Below, in pieces: positions 45,772-59,328 of a stretch of 64,000 nt of DNA. Where the stretch lies: positions 1 to 64,000 of the forward strand of contig CAOLHI010001024.1 of assembly GCA_948474755.1 (NCBI GenBank), read 5' to 3'. The DNA is from Ctenosaura bakeri. Its lineage: Eukaryota > Chordata > Lepidosauria > Squamata > Iguanidae. The notes under the pieces are model-generated. The model had not been told where the DNA came from, did not search any database, and saw nothing but the letters and a program-made list of their open reading frames with translations. Within the stretch, counting starts at the first letter, position 1. Each line of letters opens with the position of its first letter. A program made the position numbers and the translations under genes.

Positions 45772-46883
45772 TTAATGAGCCCAGAGATTAATTTGCCCTG
45801 TACTTCACGGAAGCAGAAAGAGAGTGTGTGCCTCCTAACAAAAGGATGAAGGAAGGCACAGTTTCATAGGACAGGCGTGGCAATGGTGCAGGGGCAATCC
45901 AGGATATTGCTGGACTGCAGTTTCCATCCTGTCTCGCCCTCAGTAATGCTGATTCAGTAGGAGGGAAGCAGCACATGTGGGGAGGTCACCCACTGGCTCT
46001 CAATTCGGTGCACAAGGGGTAGGGGAAACTACCACTTACAGCTGAGGGCAGGACAGAGATGGTTTCTTCCAGGTTCCAAGGAACCAGGCATAATTTTCCA
46101 GAGTATCGAAGAGAAAGGTGAAAACAGGTAGAACAGTGCCCAGGAAATAAGATATTTTCACAGGGCTGGTTGCCTACACAAGCCTGAGCAATCTGAAGCA
46201 TTGCTGAAGCACAGCTGATTCTCATCTATTCAGGACAAATAACTGCCTCGAGCAAAACCAGCCACCTTTGATGTTAGGGTAGAAAGCCAACAGTTCTTAT
46301 TGGGTACTTTGAAAAAAACCCAAGCCAATGCCAAGAAACCGTGTCTGCTATTACCACAGTTATAAAACAAAACTTAAAACATACATTTCAAAAGACGTTT
46401 GGTATAAATGAGAGTGATTACTTATTTATTTTTAAATATGATGATCTGTGTCTGGAGAACATCTTTCAGTTCTCCTTAACTACAGGTTCTCAGTGACAGT
46501 ATTCTGAAGAATATGCTACTACAGATCACAACCTAGGAGAGAATCAGTTAGCAAGAAGGTAGAATGACATATACATAAGTCATGATCTTGAATCAGGGAA
46601 CCAGTCTTTCATTTCCACTGTTTCTGAAAATGACTTACTTCACTGTTTTTTTGCTCACTGAATTGGTAATGCCTTAACACAAGTGAAGTAGCAAAAAGAA
46701 CGGTAACTGGCAAATGTATATTTTTATATATGCCAGATGAGATTTAGCCTCACTGGTTTGAAATGCAAAACAGGCATTGCAAAACAAACAGAAAAATCTG
46801 ATGCAAATTTGCATAGGAAGATAGTATTCTTGTTCATATGAATTGTTTTTGTCACAAAATAATGGCTGCAATGGCCAAAGAGA

Positions 46884-47103
46884 GCCACCATGGTGTAGTG
46901 GCCTGAAAGTGGATTATGGTACTCTGGAGACAGGGTTTTAATTCCTGCTCATGCACAAAAACTCACTGGGTAACCTTAGACTTTCTCTCAGCCTCATAAG
47001 GCAAAAGCCCTCTGAACTCCCACTGAACAAATGTCAAGAAAACCCCATGATAAGGTTGCTTTCAGGCTGCCTTAAGTCAAAAGCAACATGAAGCACACAA
47101 CAG
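46884..47103 (+). repeat. tRNA-derived SINE
   Basis: Head AGCCACCATGGTGTAGTGGC, body AAACTCACTGGGTAACCTTA, tail GCACACAACAG. Diverged full-length copy. Confidence 0.8.
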
Positions 47104-47675
47104 GTGGTTAAAATGATCCAAATGGCAGGCAATAGGTACTAATGTTCAGCTGACTGAGATGCAAATTCAGAGATCCAGATCTAATTTCTAAGAGCTTCTG
47201 CAGTAAAGTGATGGCTGGAGGGATCTCTCGGTAAAGACACACACCCTGGGACAAAGGGGGAATGGAGGATTATCCATTTGGGTCCAGAATTCCCATTATA
47301 TGCATTCACTTTTTACTAAATGTGCTGTGAATGGGAAAGACCAAAGGAGTAACATTTTGCCTTTCCTGTGAAACATAGCTGAGGGAGGGACAAGCTGGGC
47401 ACACCCACACCCTGCCCACTCTTGGATCCAGGAGGACAGAAAACACTATCAAACGCTATTACTGGGACTGAAGTGCTAAAGGAAGGTCTTAACAGACTTT
47501 TTCTGGAAATAGTATAAGACACTTTTGCAATGCTTGGGGACAGCATAGCAATGACATTGTGCACAACTCCTGGACTGGAAACAACCTGCTGCTGTTGTGC
47601 GATAGCAACATCATGCGGAAATGACCCAAGTCTCTTTGCCCTATAAGACAAGGACAGTTAAATTTAATAATTGGG

Positions 47676-48345
47676 GGTAGAGATGGGCCAACTAAATCCT
47701 CGAATCCTATGCAAGGATTCGAGATTCGCAGATCCAAATCTCTGCACCAAAATAGGCAAACGGAATCTTTCGAATCCACCAACCTGCCTGCGCTCAGGGA
47801 TCAGGCAGGTTGGTGGATTTGAAAGGGATTGGGTCCGCAGAGGCATGCAGCTGGCTCTCTGCTCACCACCTGCCTGCCCCGGGGCCTGAGCGAGTGCCTG
47901 GGATTGGGCCCACAGCAGCATGCAGGGAAGTGATTTTCGGCTCCCTGCCTGCCACTAGTCCTCCACTCGCTGTGGCAGGGGCCTGAAGAGAGAGCAATTG
48001 CCCCTTCTCTTCACACCCTCCTTTGCCACTGGTGTGGGCGCTTCAGAGGCGTCCTACAGGGACATGCCGAGTGGGCGATCACCCATTCTCTGCATGCCCT
48101 CAGTCGCTGCTGGGGCTGTCTGTGCCCACTGAGGCTACTGTCCCTGTGACTGCACCCTTCTGCAAGGTAAATAATCTCTATTAAACCCCATTTTAAAAAT
48201 AGGATTCAAAAGATTCGAGATTCGTGAGATTTGTGGATTCCCAGAACCTTCCAGGGATTTGGATTTGGATTCCCAGAACCTTCCAGGGATTTGGATTTGG
48301 ATTCAGATCCGGATCTGGAAAATTCTGGATTCATCCCATCTCTAA
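47676..48345. mobile_element. DNA-transposon-like element with TAGAGATGGG ends
   Basis: GGTAGAGATGGGCC at the left and CATCCCATCTCTAAC at the right are inverted ends of about 10-12 bp around 670 bp. Inner flanks are rich in GGATTC/GAATCC repeats, including a 33-bp unit duplicated at 48237-48302. No transposase frame. Confidence 0.5.
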
Positions 48346-48659
48346 CTGGGGGTTTTGTTTTAAAAAAAGAAGAAGAATTAAAAAATTAAGTGCATATATT
48401 TTATTAATAGATTGAATTACATTTCACTTGCAAAAAGATATTGGACACTAATAAGGAAATCAAAGCATGAGAAAGTACTATTATCAGCTGGATTTGTTTT
48501 CTTGGCAGCATCTAGCAAGATTCCAGGGAAGTGAATTGTTAACTCTATAATTGTTGGACTAAGTGAAAAACAGTTAGAGGGTCTTCTACAAGGGATAACG
48601 GAGCAAATACATGTAGATTTCAAGAGTATAACTGATATCATAAGGCAAGAGTTTAAGGA

Positions 48660-48826
48660 ACTGAAACCCTAAGGCAAACCTATCACAGGGTTTTCTGGGG
48701 ATGAAACTGTGTGACGCACCAAAGATCATCCAGTGGAAACCCAATGAGTTTCCATGGCTGAGCAAGGAATTGAACCTTGGCGTCTAGAGACATTCCAACA
48801 CTCAAACTACTACAACACACTGGCTC
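48660..48826 (-). repeat. tRNA-derived SINE
   Basis: Antisense copy: GGTTTTCTGGGGATGAAACT, ATCATCCAGTGGAAACCCAA and ACTCAAACTACTACAACAC near the head end. Confidence 0.75.
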
Positions 48827-49692
48827 TTTAAACAGTTTGTAAGAGAAGACAAGAGAAGAGAAAAGAAGAGAAGAAATATGGCATATGGTATTAGGTACAT
48901 TAACATTTTAAAAAGTTTATATATTTTCTATTTTAGAAAGTATGAATTGGGAGAGGGTGGAAGAAGAGAAGCTTTTTTTTTGAGAGGTTTGGAATAAGTG
49001 GTAGGCTACAGTCTGTCTAATGGAAGGGGGAGGTTGATAGGTTGATTCTTTTCTGTTTGCTCTTCTTTCTCTCTCTTTTCTTTTTCTGTCTGTCATTTTT
49101 AATTTGTATGTTCCTATGTTTGCTTATATTTTTTCTCTTTTTTATGTATTTATTTACGTATTTTTAGTTTTCTTAGTGGTTTTTTGGAAAATGCTGATAA
49201 TAATTTTAAAAAGAAAATTTGGCTAAGACCTCTGGATTCTGAATTTTCCACTAATCTTACAATCTAGAAGAAACCCAGCCAACTACCAATAAATACCATC
49301 AGTGGATTCTTCACTCAGTTTGTTTAGACTGTCAATCCTAAGAGCATGTGAATGGAATGGGAAGCTTCTCAGCCAAGCCCTGTTAGCAGCTTCAAGATTT
49401 CAGCAGAATATTTCACTGACTTTTGGCCTTATTATTGATGACACGTGCCTTATTACTAATATACTATGCCGTATAGTTGTAAATGAGTGTCTGTCACATG
49501 TACGAGTTAAACTGGTTTTTAAAAATGTCATAAACCATTCAAGGTTAAATAGTATGAAGTAACACTGTTTTAATGGGATCTTAAAACACATTCTTTCTCC
49601 CATTAAAATCAGTTAAACATCAAAATGCTTAACTTTCGATAGATTGTGCCGTGCCACTTCACACACACTTAAGCACAGTTATAAAATATTAT

Positions 49693-50115
49693 GGCTGTTT
49701 CCGCACAAGGGAGATTCACTGCTGTGGTGTCGTTGTGTCTCGAATACATCCGCACATCAAACCGGTTTGATGTCATTCTGTCGTAGTTCATTCCACACTT
49801 GTTTAGCTCTTAAAGTGGTTCACATCATTGTGAAACAGGTATAATGGAAAAATGGAAAAACTCCAAAGCTCCAAAATGGTTCACAGCATTTTTTCCTACA
49901 TGCGGAAGTGCTACATTGATTCACACCAAAAATGTGGGCATTAAATTGACCAACCAACGGTGGCAGAGTGGACCGAGGGAGGGGAATAAGAGTTCCAGGG
50001 GAATTGACATGCGGAAGCTTTGCTTTTCTTTGATAGAAACCAGAGGACATTGGAGTAAAAAACACCACTTATAAAATGCAGTGAAATGCTCCTCCACTCT
50101 AGTGTGGAAATAGCC
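49693..50115. mobile_element. TIR element related to the GGCC-TTTC family
   Basis: About 423 bp, left GGCTGTTTCCGCACAAGGG, right AGTGTGGAAATAGCC. Ends match the palindromic MITEs, but the interior differs and includes AAACCGGTTTGATG. No coding content. Confidence 0.6.
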
Positions 50116-50837
50116 TTTGTTTAATAATGGATAACTGGCAGCTGTTGAAACATTAAATAATGATGGCCTGTGTGAGTTCTATATACCCTGTCACATCAAA
50201 AGCAACACAAGAACCTTATGATACCTTTGCATAAATTTTTGTGGACTTGAATATACTTTATGTAATGATGGACTCTAGTCCAGGAAACCTTAAGCTATAA
50301 TAAATCTCTTAGTGTTTAAGACTGATGTAAAACTCTTTCTAATTAAATACTATGGAATCCAATGAAATAACGTGCTAGCATTCTGCATCTAATTTATCAA
50401 CATTTTAGGGGTGGGGAGATAGGTAGCAAAATGCACCTACCATCCTTTTTTCCTGAAAAATATATAAGAGACAGACCATGGAGGTAAATTTCATTTTAGG
50501 CAAAGGAAGAATAGAAACAACTGGTTATTACAATCAGTGCTGTTCTCTGTGTACTCATTTAAACTTACAGATACACTCTTTTTCTATACTGTATGTTATG
50601 ATTTAAAGTGTCTGTCGTGCTATTCACAACCACATGCTTGACCCACAGAATCAACAAGCCTGACATGTTATCTAATAGGACCAAAGTGGAGAATGCAGAA
50701 ATGTTTTTGATCTCATCTGTCAAATTTTGGAGTACATTTGGGCAAACACCTCATGTTTTTGCTTTTTTTTTTCCCCCTAGAATGCAAATTTACTGAACAT
50801 CCTTGTAGAAAAAATGTTTCGAAATACATGCTAAATT

Positions 50838-50912
50838 CTTCACCGCCTCGATCTATATGGAGAGGCGGGATACAAATAAATAAATAAAATAAAAATAAAT
50901 AAAATAAAAAAC
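50838..50912 (+). repeat. L2-like LINE 3' tail with (AAAT)n
   Basis: ACCGCCTCGATCTATATGGA, then GAGGCGGGATACAAATAAAT and AAAT-type repeats. Confidence 0.8.
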
Positions 50913-51061
50913 ATTCAGTTTGGAGGCAGTGGGAGGGGAACTTCTGTGTTGGGTCGTTTCTGCATAGAATTTGGTGTGACTGGTAAAGCCACTCAAATGT
51001 ATGTTTTGTTCAAATCATAAGTGAAACCATTAACATCAATGTGAGCAACACTGGGTATATT

Positions 51062-51081
51062 TGTGTGTGTGTGTGTGTGCC
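51062..51081. repeat. (TG)n microsatellite
   Basis: Ten TG units. Confidence 0.9.
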
Positions 51082-53349
51082 TACATGTGTAGAAGCAGAA
51101 GGGGCCAGTGGTGTAAATCTTCTAGTGAATTGATAGGATTTACCTGCATGTTGACTCACCTACAATTGGCTTAGCTCAGTGATTGTTAGCCTTTGGACTT
51201 CAGTTCCCAGAAACATCAGGCAGCGTGGCCCATGACGAGGGATTCTGGGACCTGAGGTCCAAAACATCTGGAGAACCAAAGGCTGAGAGCCCCTGGATTA
51301 GTTGTCTGTTCTAGTTGGAACTAACTAGCAGTATTCTGGCCAGCATGTGAGGAACTGTGAATGTTCTTTAAGAAATAAAAAATCTCACACTTGTTGCATC
51401 TTTGTAAGATTATCTGCTCTGGTCTCTCTTTCTTTTAGTCAATCTCTGTGGTGATGGAATTTTTTGTTATCAGACTGTTTACTTTGAGGTAGAAAGACAA
51501 TAAAATTACTCTCACAGGAGCCCATGATAGCTCTGTATATGTCATTCCTTTGGTCTTGGCTTCTTCCTAGCAGGGGGCATATCCCTGACATTTACTCATC
51601 CAGAAACACAGAGAGATAGAACCACCTGCCTTCCAATAAGCTCTGGCACACTCTTTTAAAAGTAAACACTTTTGGATAGAAAACTTAAATATACCCAAAA
51701 TGTTCTAACTCATAACATTCATCTAATATCACAAAATCTTTTAAAAGTCATTTAAAACCCAAATATGGCTACTCATTTAGTATGGATTTCTTACATTGGG
51801 CTCTCTTAACACTCAACCTAATGTGAGCCTTCTCACATTACACAGATACAGTATGATACAAGTGTAATATGCTGGCAACAACTTTTGCTGTAGGACAAGC
51901 TGTGCCCTCCCTGGTTCCTAACTCATTGGTGATTGTCACCCCTTCTCTTTTGTAGCGGAAATATGTGATGTCTTCTCAAGCAGAGAATTTTGTGAATGAT
52001 ACAAGGGCCAATCCATGCTATACACAGTCCTGCTCTGAGAAAGAATGAAGTTGCTTCATGAATGGCAACAAGGATCAGCCAATAAGCACTATGAAAATTT
52101 TGCATATGCTTTAAAGCAGAAGAACTGGTTCCCCCTGAGCCCAGTCTAGGTATGAGTATTCAGTACACATTTCTGTAATACAGCAAATGCACTTCCAAAG
52201 TGAACTCAGTATTGAAATTATGTGCAATGATATACACCCTTCCTTCAAAAATATCACATTACAAGCTTGTGATGTATTTAGAGAACCTCTGTTTGTTGTG
52301 GGGCTATGTTGTCATAATAGAAGTATCATAACGTAAGTATACAGAGACTATATTTAACAATACAGCAAAAACATTCACATGCAGACATACTTCAGAAACC
52401 ACTTTATGGAATCATCCATCATAAGAAGGGTTTACCAGTCCTCATCATTTGTTTTGAATAAAGGGAAATCAGAGTACCCTTCATCAAGCACTTTATCATG
52501 TGTTGCCATCACCTTTGCATTTGGGCTTGTAAACAGTTGCTAATATGACCGCTAGCTCGGCAGGAAAGCTTGGAAAAACTCAGTTGTTTTATTTATGGCA
52601 CAAATGATAGGCAAGCTGATACATATTTTTGTGACCTAATAAAATGTAAGACTTCTTATTTCCAAGGTTGTTTATAGCTGCACTGCATAAAAACAAACAA
52701 TAAAAGAAACAACTAGACAACTGAGAACAAGTAAATACTCAGCAAAGATTTCTAATACGTTTGCTATGTGCATCCTCCACAAGACACAGTGAAGTCCTCC
52801 CTGCCTCCCGTGTATGCAGATAAACAGGGTATGAAGCTGTTGTAAGGAAAAAGTAATTTTATGCATGTCCCATCTTTATGCTCAGAAAAAGAAGGCAAGT
52901 ATGAGCTCAGGCTTTTTGGCTATAGACGAAGAGAAAAGGGGCCAGAAGAAGTGCCTGCACAGAAAACCTGCCTAGCTTACTGCAGCTTGTGGAAGAGTGA
53001 AAGAGTGAAAGAGAGAGAGGGCTGAAGAAACTAAATTGGACTGTAAATAGGACTACTGACAGTAGCAAACTGGATCAATAATCCTGATTTTGTGGCTTGT
53101 TTATAAGAGACGAAAAATAACTAAATTAACAACAGAGAAAATCCAACATAACAGAAGAGAGAACATAGTAGACCATATAAATATCTTTGTCTAGTTCTAT
53201 ACTGAACCATAGTAAATGTGATTACCCCCCACATATATTAGCAGTTAACCCTGATGTAGTTTTACATGTGTTACTTTGTCAGGTTTCTTTTAAAATAATA
53301 GTTTAGTGGCATTTTTCTTACTTTTGCTGAATAATGATTAAAACTGGAT

Positions 53350-53425
53350 TTATAACAATTATTATTTATTATTATTATTTATTTGTATCCCACCTCTCCA
53401 TATGGATTGAGGCGGCGAACAACTT
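53350..53425 (-). repeat. L2-like LINE 3' tail
   Basis: ATTATTATTTATTTGTATCC then CACCTCTCCATATGGATTGA and GGCGGCGAAC: antisense of the tail seen at 50.84 kb. The LINE body may continue to the right. Confidence 0.75.
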
Positions 53426-54824
53426 ACAAATAGCATGTATTTCTAACAAGAAAACAAAACATTTTCTAACAAGAAAACAAAAGGAAATTACCCTGTCACG
53501 CTGGAAATTGAATTAAATGAACATTCATTGCTTGCTGTTGTTCCCTTAAAAGATCTAATTTACAAGGCTTAAGGACTGCTCCCCCACCCAAGAAATCTGG
53601 CCAATTCTTACATTGTTCCATGAGTTTCAGGTAGATTCTGTCCACCGCAAAATGTATAAAGAAAAGTACCACACAAACTGGTGGCATAAAACCAAAGGGG
53701 TGGCATGTTATTTCAGCTCCAAACATATTCTAAATAAGTAACAGAGCAACGTTGTTTCCTTTACTAGAAATTAGTCTCCATTTGCTCAGTGCAACTTCAG
53801 TATCACAGTAGCCGAAGTTTACGTGTAGAGTATTCCAGAGAATGCAAAGCGGAAAATATGAATCAGGTGAAATTCCTCGTGTTCATGCAAGTGCTTAGAA
53901 AAAGGTATGGGGCATGAGCAAGACTGAAAACAGCAAGCAAGTTTGAGAAGACATGCCTGTTCTCATCTCTTCCACACCCAAGAGCAAAACATTTTCCCCA
54001 AATCAAATTCTTCAACTCAGTCTGCAGTGCCAACTTTGCAGCTTTGTTTAATAAAATACAAATATTCTGAATCTAATAAACTCAAAATACAATAATCTCA
54101 GGTGAGGGGAAAAAAGATGTTAGCTGTCTTACCATTATGATGATAGTTCAGTTTTGCTTTTTGCAGAAGAGCAAACAGATAAGGATTTGTGAGATGCAGT
54201 CATGTGTGCATTAATGCAATACATCCATTATGTCTGACCCTCCCATTGTTCATTGCTTTCTGGTTTCCTTTCCAATGGAATTTTATAAAGAAAGCAATCA
54301 GTGACCAAATTAACTGAAATATCCCTTCAGTACACAGACAGTGACACCCTGTTAAGATGAGTCACATCAGACTGTGACATCTGAGAATGGGAACGGTTGA
54401 GGAAGTCATAGTCTTGCTAAACCAACTCCCCAAAAGATAAAAACTTGTTTTGAAGAATTAGAGAGGAAGCATTCAGTAGATGCCCTAAGACATCCATTAT
54501 CACAGATCCCACAAATATTCTTGAAATATGTAAACACACATACCATGTAAATTAATTCTCATGAACACTCCAGGCGAGAGTAAATGAAGATGCACTCATC
54601 CTCTGAGTGCTGTAGAATGTTTGTATGTGATATATTTATTTAATTGCTTTATAAAACACATTAAAATATAATAAGACATAGTTTTCACTTAAGCACTCCA
54701 TCCAATTGCATTACCATGTTGAAGGAGCTAAAAACATTTTAATGTGTCAACTAAATGTAAAACTTTCATACTACAATAGCTATATTAACATAATATTGTC
54801 TTGATTAGCAGCTGTTTAGACAAC

Positions 54825-54940
54825 TGTATGTGTGTTTGTGTTCCTTCAAGTAGCCTGGCAGCTTACAGCAACCCCATGAATTTCATAGAGTTTTCTTAAA
54901 CAAATAATACACAGAGATGGTTTTGCTAGTTATCAGTTTT
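54825..54940 (-). repeat. SINE fragment
   Basis: GTGTTCCTTCAAGTAGCCTG, CAGCAACCCCATGAATTTCA and TAGAGTTTTCTTA match the antisense SINE tail. Confidence 0.6.
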
Positions 54941-55812
54941 TGCAAGGAATACCCTGTGATGTTATTTTCCTTTCCTTGCACTGAAAATGGCAAATGTTCC
55001 AGAATTTTCTACATTGACAAATACTGATTTTTTTCAATATAATTGAACATGAACAAATCTTATCCTAACAACAGTTAGCAAACTCTCTCAAAATCACTTT
55101 TTTAAAGCACAGTGCAGTTTTGGGATGAGGTTAGACCTTGATATTTGCATTCCCAGAAAGTGTGTATGAATTTTGCAGTTTGCCTAGCAACACCTTGTCT
55201 CCCACCACACCACACTTAAATCTGCTGTAACTCTTTAGAGAAACATGGGAGTCACATGGGAGCTATATGAAGGAAGAAATATCTGGAGGGGGAAGCTTTT
55301 CCCCAAGTCTGGAAGAGTAACCTAGTATCCCCAGCATGAGATTTTTCTTAAATTAAAAAAAAAAAGATTTCTTCTAGAAATGGACACACATTCTTACCTT
55401 TTATTTGCCTAACAAGACAGAAATATACTAGTTGGTTTTGTTTGTATCCTCCTACAGCAACCAAGCGAAAGAATGAAACAAGGAATCTAGACATGCAGGT
55501 CTTGATACAAAGCCATTATCTGCTTCGATGTGAAGCTTCCTTTGTTTTTCAAAACATCTTTTGCTGTCTAAATATTGGGTGGTGTACATATTTAGGATGT
55601 GGGTTTTCCCTTACAGTGAGGAATATAAGGACACTGGAATTAATTAAGGATAACAACCAAGTCATATGGCTGTTGCAGTATAAATCCTACACATGTCTGC
55701 TTAGAAAGAAGCCCTTTTTAGTTGTGAATTTCTAAATAAATGTGTATGGGAATTTACCCTTAATGAACGGATGTTCTTCCTAGGGACTGTATTCACCAGA
55801 CACCTTCTTTTC

Positions 55813-55997
55813 TCCAAAGACGTCCCAGCTAGCTGCACTAGCTAATCTGTATAATTTATATCTCACTTTTCTCCCATATGAGATATAAATTAAACAAATT
55901 AATTATAAATAAGTAATATGATCACAGGATTGTACTGAAAATATTTAATAAAAAAGTTAAGAGACTAGCTAGTGCAGCTAGCTGGGACCTCTTTGGA
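55813..55997. repeat. snapback inverted repeat
   Basis: Arms at 55813-55847 and 55962-55997 are near-exact complements (CCCAGCTAGCTGCACTAGCT on one arm, AGCTAGTGCAGCTAGCTGGG on the other) around a loop of about 115 bp that contains a LINE-tail-like stretch. Confidence 0.8.
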
Positions 55998-56269
55998 CGG
56001 TGTGAATGTCATAAGATATCATATCCTTTCAATGTTATAACAAAATATTAGTTGCCAATGAGAATTGTTTCACAGAAGTCCAAGAAGTTCAAACATATTG
56101 TAACTTACCAAAGCTACAGGCTGTAAAAAGAAATAATTTAATTGTGGTCTTTTTCAGATTTTTATGCTTTTATTTATTGTTTAAGCCTCCTTACAGGAAC
56201 AATGTCCTAAAAAGTTACCTATAAATAGTGTAATAGCGATGATTAAGTAGACAGAATAAAACATTGGCC

Positions 56270-56455
56270 TTTTGCAGAGCTGGTATGGTGGTTATGATAT
56301 TGCACTGAGACAACTCATGGAACATGTTGGGTGACCGTGGGTCAGTCGTACACAATTTGCTGGACCTGTGTGACAAGGGCATTGTGAGGGTAAAGCGAAG
56401 AGGAAGAAAGCTATGGAGAGGGCCTTGGGATATACAGCTCTAGAAATAAGTTCCA
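56270..56455 (+). repeat. old tRNA-derived SINE
   Basis: Head AGAGCTGGTATGGTGGTTAT, body GGGTGACCGTGGGTCAGTCG. Diverged, no ACA tail. Confidence 0.5.
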
Positions 56456-56812
56456 CAGAGCAGTCTAATTCCCTACAGTGCATACAGAGCAGTTAGTAAC
56501 ATATATGTATAGTTGTAGATGGAGCACAAATCATCTTATGAAGGCCTTGGATCAAAGCAGTCATGCTACAGGGTCTCCATGATCACCTCCCTCTCTTTCT
56601 TAGTCCTTGAAAGTAGCTAAGGCAGCAAGGGCTCTGATCTGATCTGATTAAAGCCATTGTACAGTAGGTCAATCTTTCCCTTGTGTCATCTGTGGAGTTT
56701 AAATCAACTCTACAAATTGTTGTTAGTCTTCCTCATGAAAAGTACAAATATCTGTGTAGGGAGAAGGTCCATGCTGACCAGAAAAATCTGACAGAGAAAA
56801 ATTTGAACTTAC

Positions 56813-56920
56813 CTTTCCCAGCACCAGCTTGCCAATAAAGATCAGAATACATAGCAGCAGTAATATATGTGTGATTTTAAATTTATATGTCTTTAACCTT
56901 TTCAAGGAATACCTTTCATG
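56813..56920 (-). CDS. candidate upstream coding exon with hydrophobic segment
   Basis: Acceptor-like tract TTTTTATAATTTTTAG, then 36 codons in phase 0 and a strong donor AAAG|GTAAGT. The peptide has a Lys/Arg/Tyr-rich lead (HERYSLKRLKTYKFK) followed by a stretch of about 17 hydrophobic residues (ILLLLCILIFIGKLVLG), so it looks like a type II or single-pass membrane segment. It joins in frame both to the candidate exon at 60966-61104 and to the first secure CRYBG1 exon. Human CRYBG1 as I know it has no such segment. It may be an alternative 5' coding part of CRYBG1, a piece of an unrecognised gene, or a chance splice-like segment. No homologue was recognised. Confidence 0.35.
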
Positions 56921-57447
56921 CTAAAAATTATAAAAATTATATATATTTAGCTTTGGATTTTTATTACCTCATTCTTAAGTAAAGAATGAAATTTTTTCTC
57001 TATCCACTCTCCTGTGTTGATCTCTTAAAACAAAAATGAAGTTTCAAAACAATCCTTCACTGGCTCGCTGATGGACAAGGGAGTGAACAGAAGCTTAGGA
57101 ACTGTGACACATAACACACTTATTCTGAGATCTAATTAAAGAGGCATTCTAGTTCTATAAAACAGTAACTTTGTTACCAGGTAAATAAATAGCATAGCAG
57201 CAAGTTTTGTAGTCACAGCAATTCTTCATTTATTGCACTCATCATTTCCCCTCAAAATGTACTTTTCTGGTACTGGGAGGAATTAATGGAGATGTATAAC
57301 AATATTGTCAGAATGTTGACAGACTGGTTAGCTTTCTGATTAATAGGACATCTAGCGAGATAAAGAGATTGCTGTAAATTGCACATTTCTTTCAATAGCT
57401 TCCTCTCTTAGTGCATCCTCTTCTGCAGAGAAGTAAAATTATCTTTG

Positions 57448-57650
57448 AGAGCCAGTATAGTGTGGTGGTTTGAGCACTGGATTATGACTCTAGAGACCAG
57501 GATTCAATTCCCTGCTCATCCACGGAAACCTACTGGATGACCTTGGGTGCATCACACACTCTCAGCCCCAGAAAACCCTGTGTTAGGGTCGCCTTAGGGT
57601 CACCATAACTCAGAAATGACTTGTAGGCGCACAACAACAAAAACAACATT
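57448..57650 (+). repeat. tRNA-derived SINE with ACA tail
   Basis: GAGCCAGTATAGTGTGGTGG, ACCTACTGGATGACCTTGGG, ATAACTCAGAAATGACTTGT and GGCGCACAACAACAAAAAC. Full length and the best-preserved copy here. Confidence 0.85.
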
Positions 57651-58223
57651 AGCTTTACTAAGGGGCATTAAGATTGGCTGGGAGGCTGTGCCTGAGTCTA
57701 TTAATCTAGTCAAGACCAGAAAGTATACATGCTTCCTGAGGAAAGTGCCAGTTCAGGTTGCCGGGGGAAAAATTATTAGGTTAAAGAGCAATACTATATA
57801 GCTAAACATTCAATCCAACTGTATTACTAGTTTATTTATTTATAGAACATATGATCCAACTTGTAGTATAAACTCTCAGCAATTCATCAGTATCAAATGG
57901 AGTATCAAAATACCCCTAGTTAAAAAAAGAAAGAAAAGAAAACCTTATTAATTATGGTAAATTGCAAACTCATTTTAGTGGATACATTTTTAAAAAATCA
58001 AAGTAATCCAACTGAATAATTGATTAAATAGCATTATCATAAATAAACAATGCAGCCTTCTTGTTATTTTTATTTTTGTTTCACAAAAAACCTACAAAGA
58101 GAGTAGACAGGTTATGAAAATTGTTACAATTAGTGTCCTGTATAAGTTTCTGTAACACGTGTGGTGAACACAGAAATTAATGAATGCATATTCTAACAGC
58201 TTCTGAAAAGTCCTAGGATATAT

Positions 58224-58462
58224 TCATAGAATCATAGAATCATAGAAATGTAGAGTTGGAAGAGACCACACGGGCCATCCAGTCCAACCCCCTGCCATGC
58301 AGGAACACCCTCAAAGCACTCCCGACAGATGGCCATCAAGCCTCTGCTTAAAAACCTCCAAGGAAGGAGACTCCACCACACTCCGAGGCAGCATATTACA
58401 CTGCCGGACAGCCCTGACTGTCAGGAAGTTCTTCCTGAGGTTCAGGTGGAATCTGCTTTCTT
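58224..58462 (-). repeat. CR1 LINE 3' end
   Basis: Antisense of the CR1 terminus: TCATAGAATCATAGAATCAT, AGTTGGAAGAGACC, CCAGTCCAACCCCCTGCCAT and TTCTTCCTGAGGTTCAGGTG. 5'-truncated, as is usual for CR1. Confidence 0.92.
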
Positions 58463-59328
58463 GACAAAAAGGAAGCAGTTAAATATAGAAGCAGCAGTGC
58501 ATAAAATAATTCAAATAATTCAAACCATACATTAGAAATTAAGAAAAATAAAAAATGAATACACTCTGAAGAACAGTATTTAAGCACTGATGAACTCTAC
58601 AGTTTAATTCCAATTCATGCAACTAAACAGATAATACATCTGTAGAGAAATCAGCCTCATATGCAAGGTTGGGAAATGTTGCTCTTGAATCATTCTGAAT
58701 CATAGCTAAAGCCTTAGCTCTTAGTGAATTGAGGAGACTTTCACAATAAGATACAGTGTAATTAATTAATTCACCGAGTAATGAGAAAACCTGATGTCAC
58801 TGAAGATAAGCAGTGGCTTGTTGTGACACTTTTGGTTGATTTTGCAAAAGCGTTCAATTTACAAAGCACACCAGCTTTCACTATCCTTGTCTGATAAGAC
58901 ACCAGTTGCAATTAAAGCTCTACATCATCACAAAATCCATTTGTGGGAGGAATATTTGTCAGTTCATTCAAAGCAGAAGAAGGTATCTCACTTGAAAATC
59001 CACTGGCTCGTTTTCTTTTCTGCAATGGACACAGCTATCCTGTCTTGGGAATTCTATGTCTAATACACAAAAAGTCCATTAAGTCCAAAACCTTTCTCTA
59101 ACACACAAGACAGTATAAACTGTCAATGAGACCTAGCTCCTTGATATATCTACAAAATATTTTACCACCCCTGGTGACATATCACTATAAAGCATTAAGT
59201 CATAAAATCTGTATACTGCAGAGAAAAGCAAAAAACAGAAGAAATCAGAAAGGCCCATAACTGAACATCTATGGGGAAATTAATCTTAGGTTTAAATTGA
59301 CACGCAAGCAGTCAGACCTTCAGAAGTA

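Larger units (their letters stand above)
45772..56812. other. upstream region, repeats only
   Basis: Between the CpG block and the candidate exon at 56.8 kb I see SINEs, LINE tails, two TIR elements and a snapback repeat. No exon is convincing. An open frame at 53496-53726 on the minus strand looks protein-like but abuts a LINE tail and lacks good splice sites. Confidence 0.5.

Noticed and set aside
53496..53726. 76-codon minus-strand frame that looks protein-like
   Set aside because: Lies next to an L2-like tail and may be LINE body. Splice sites are weak and no family was recognised.
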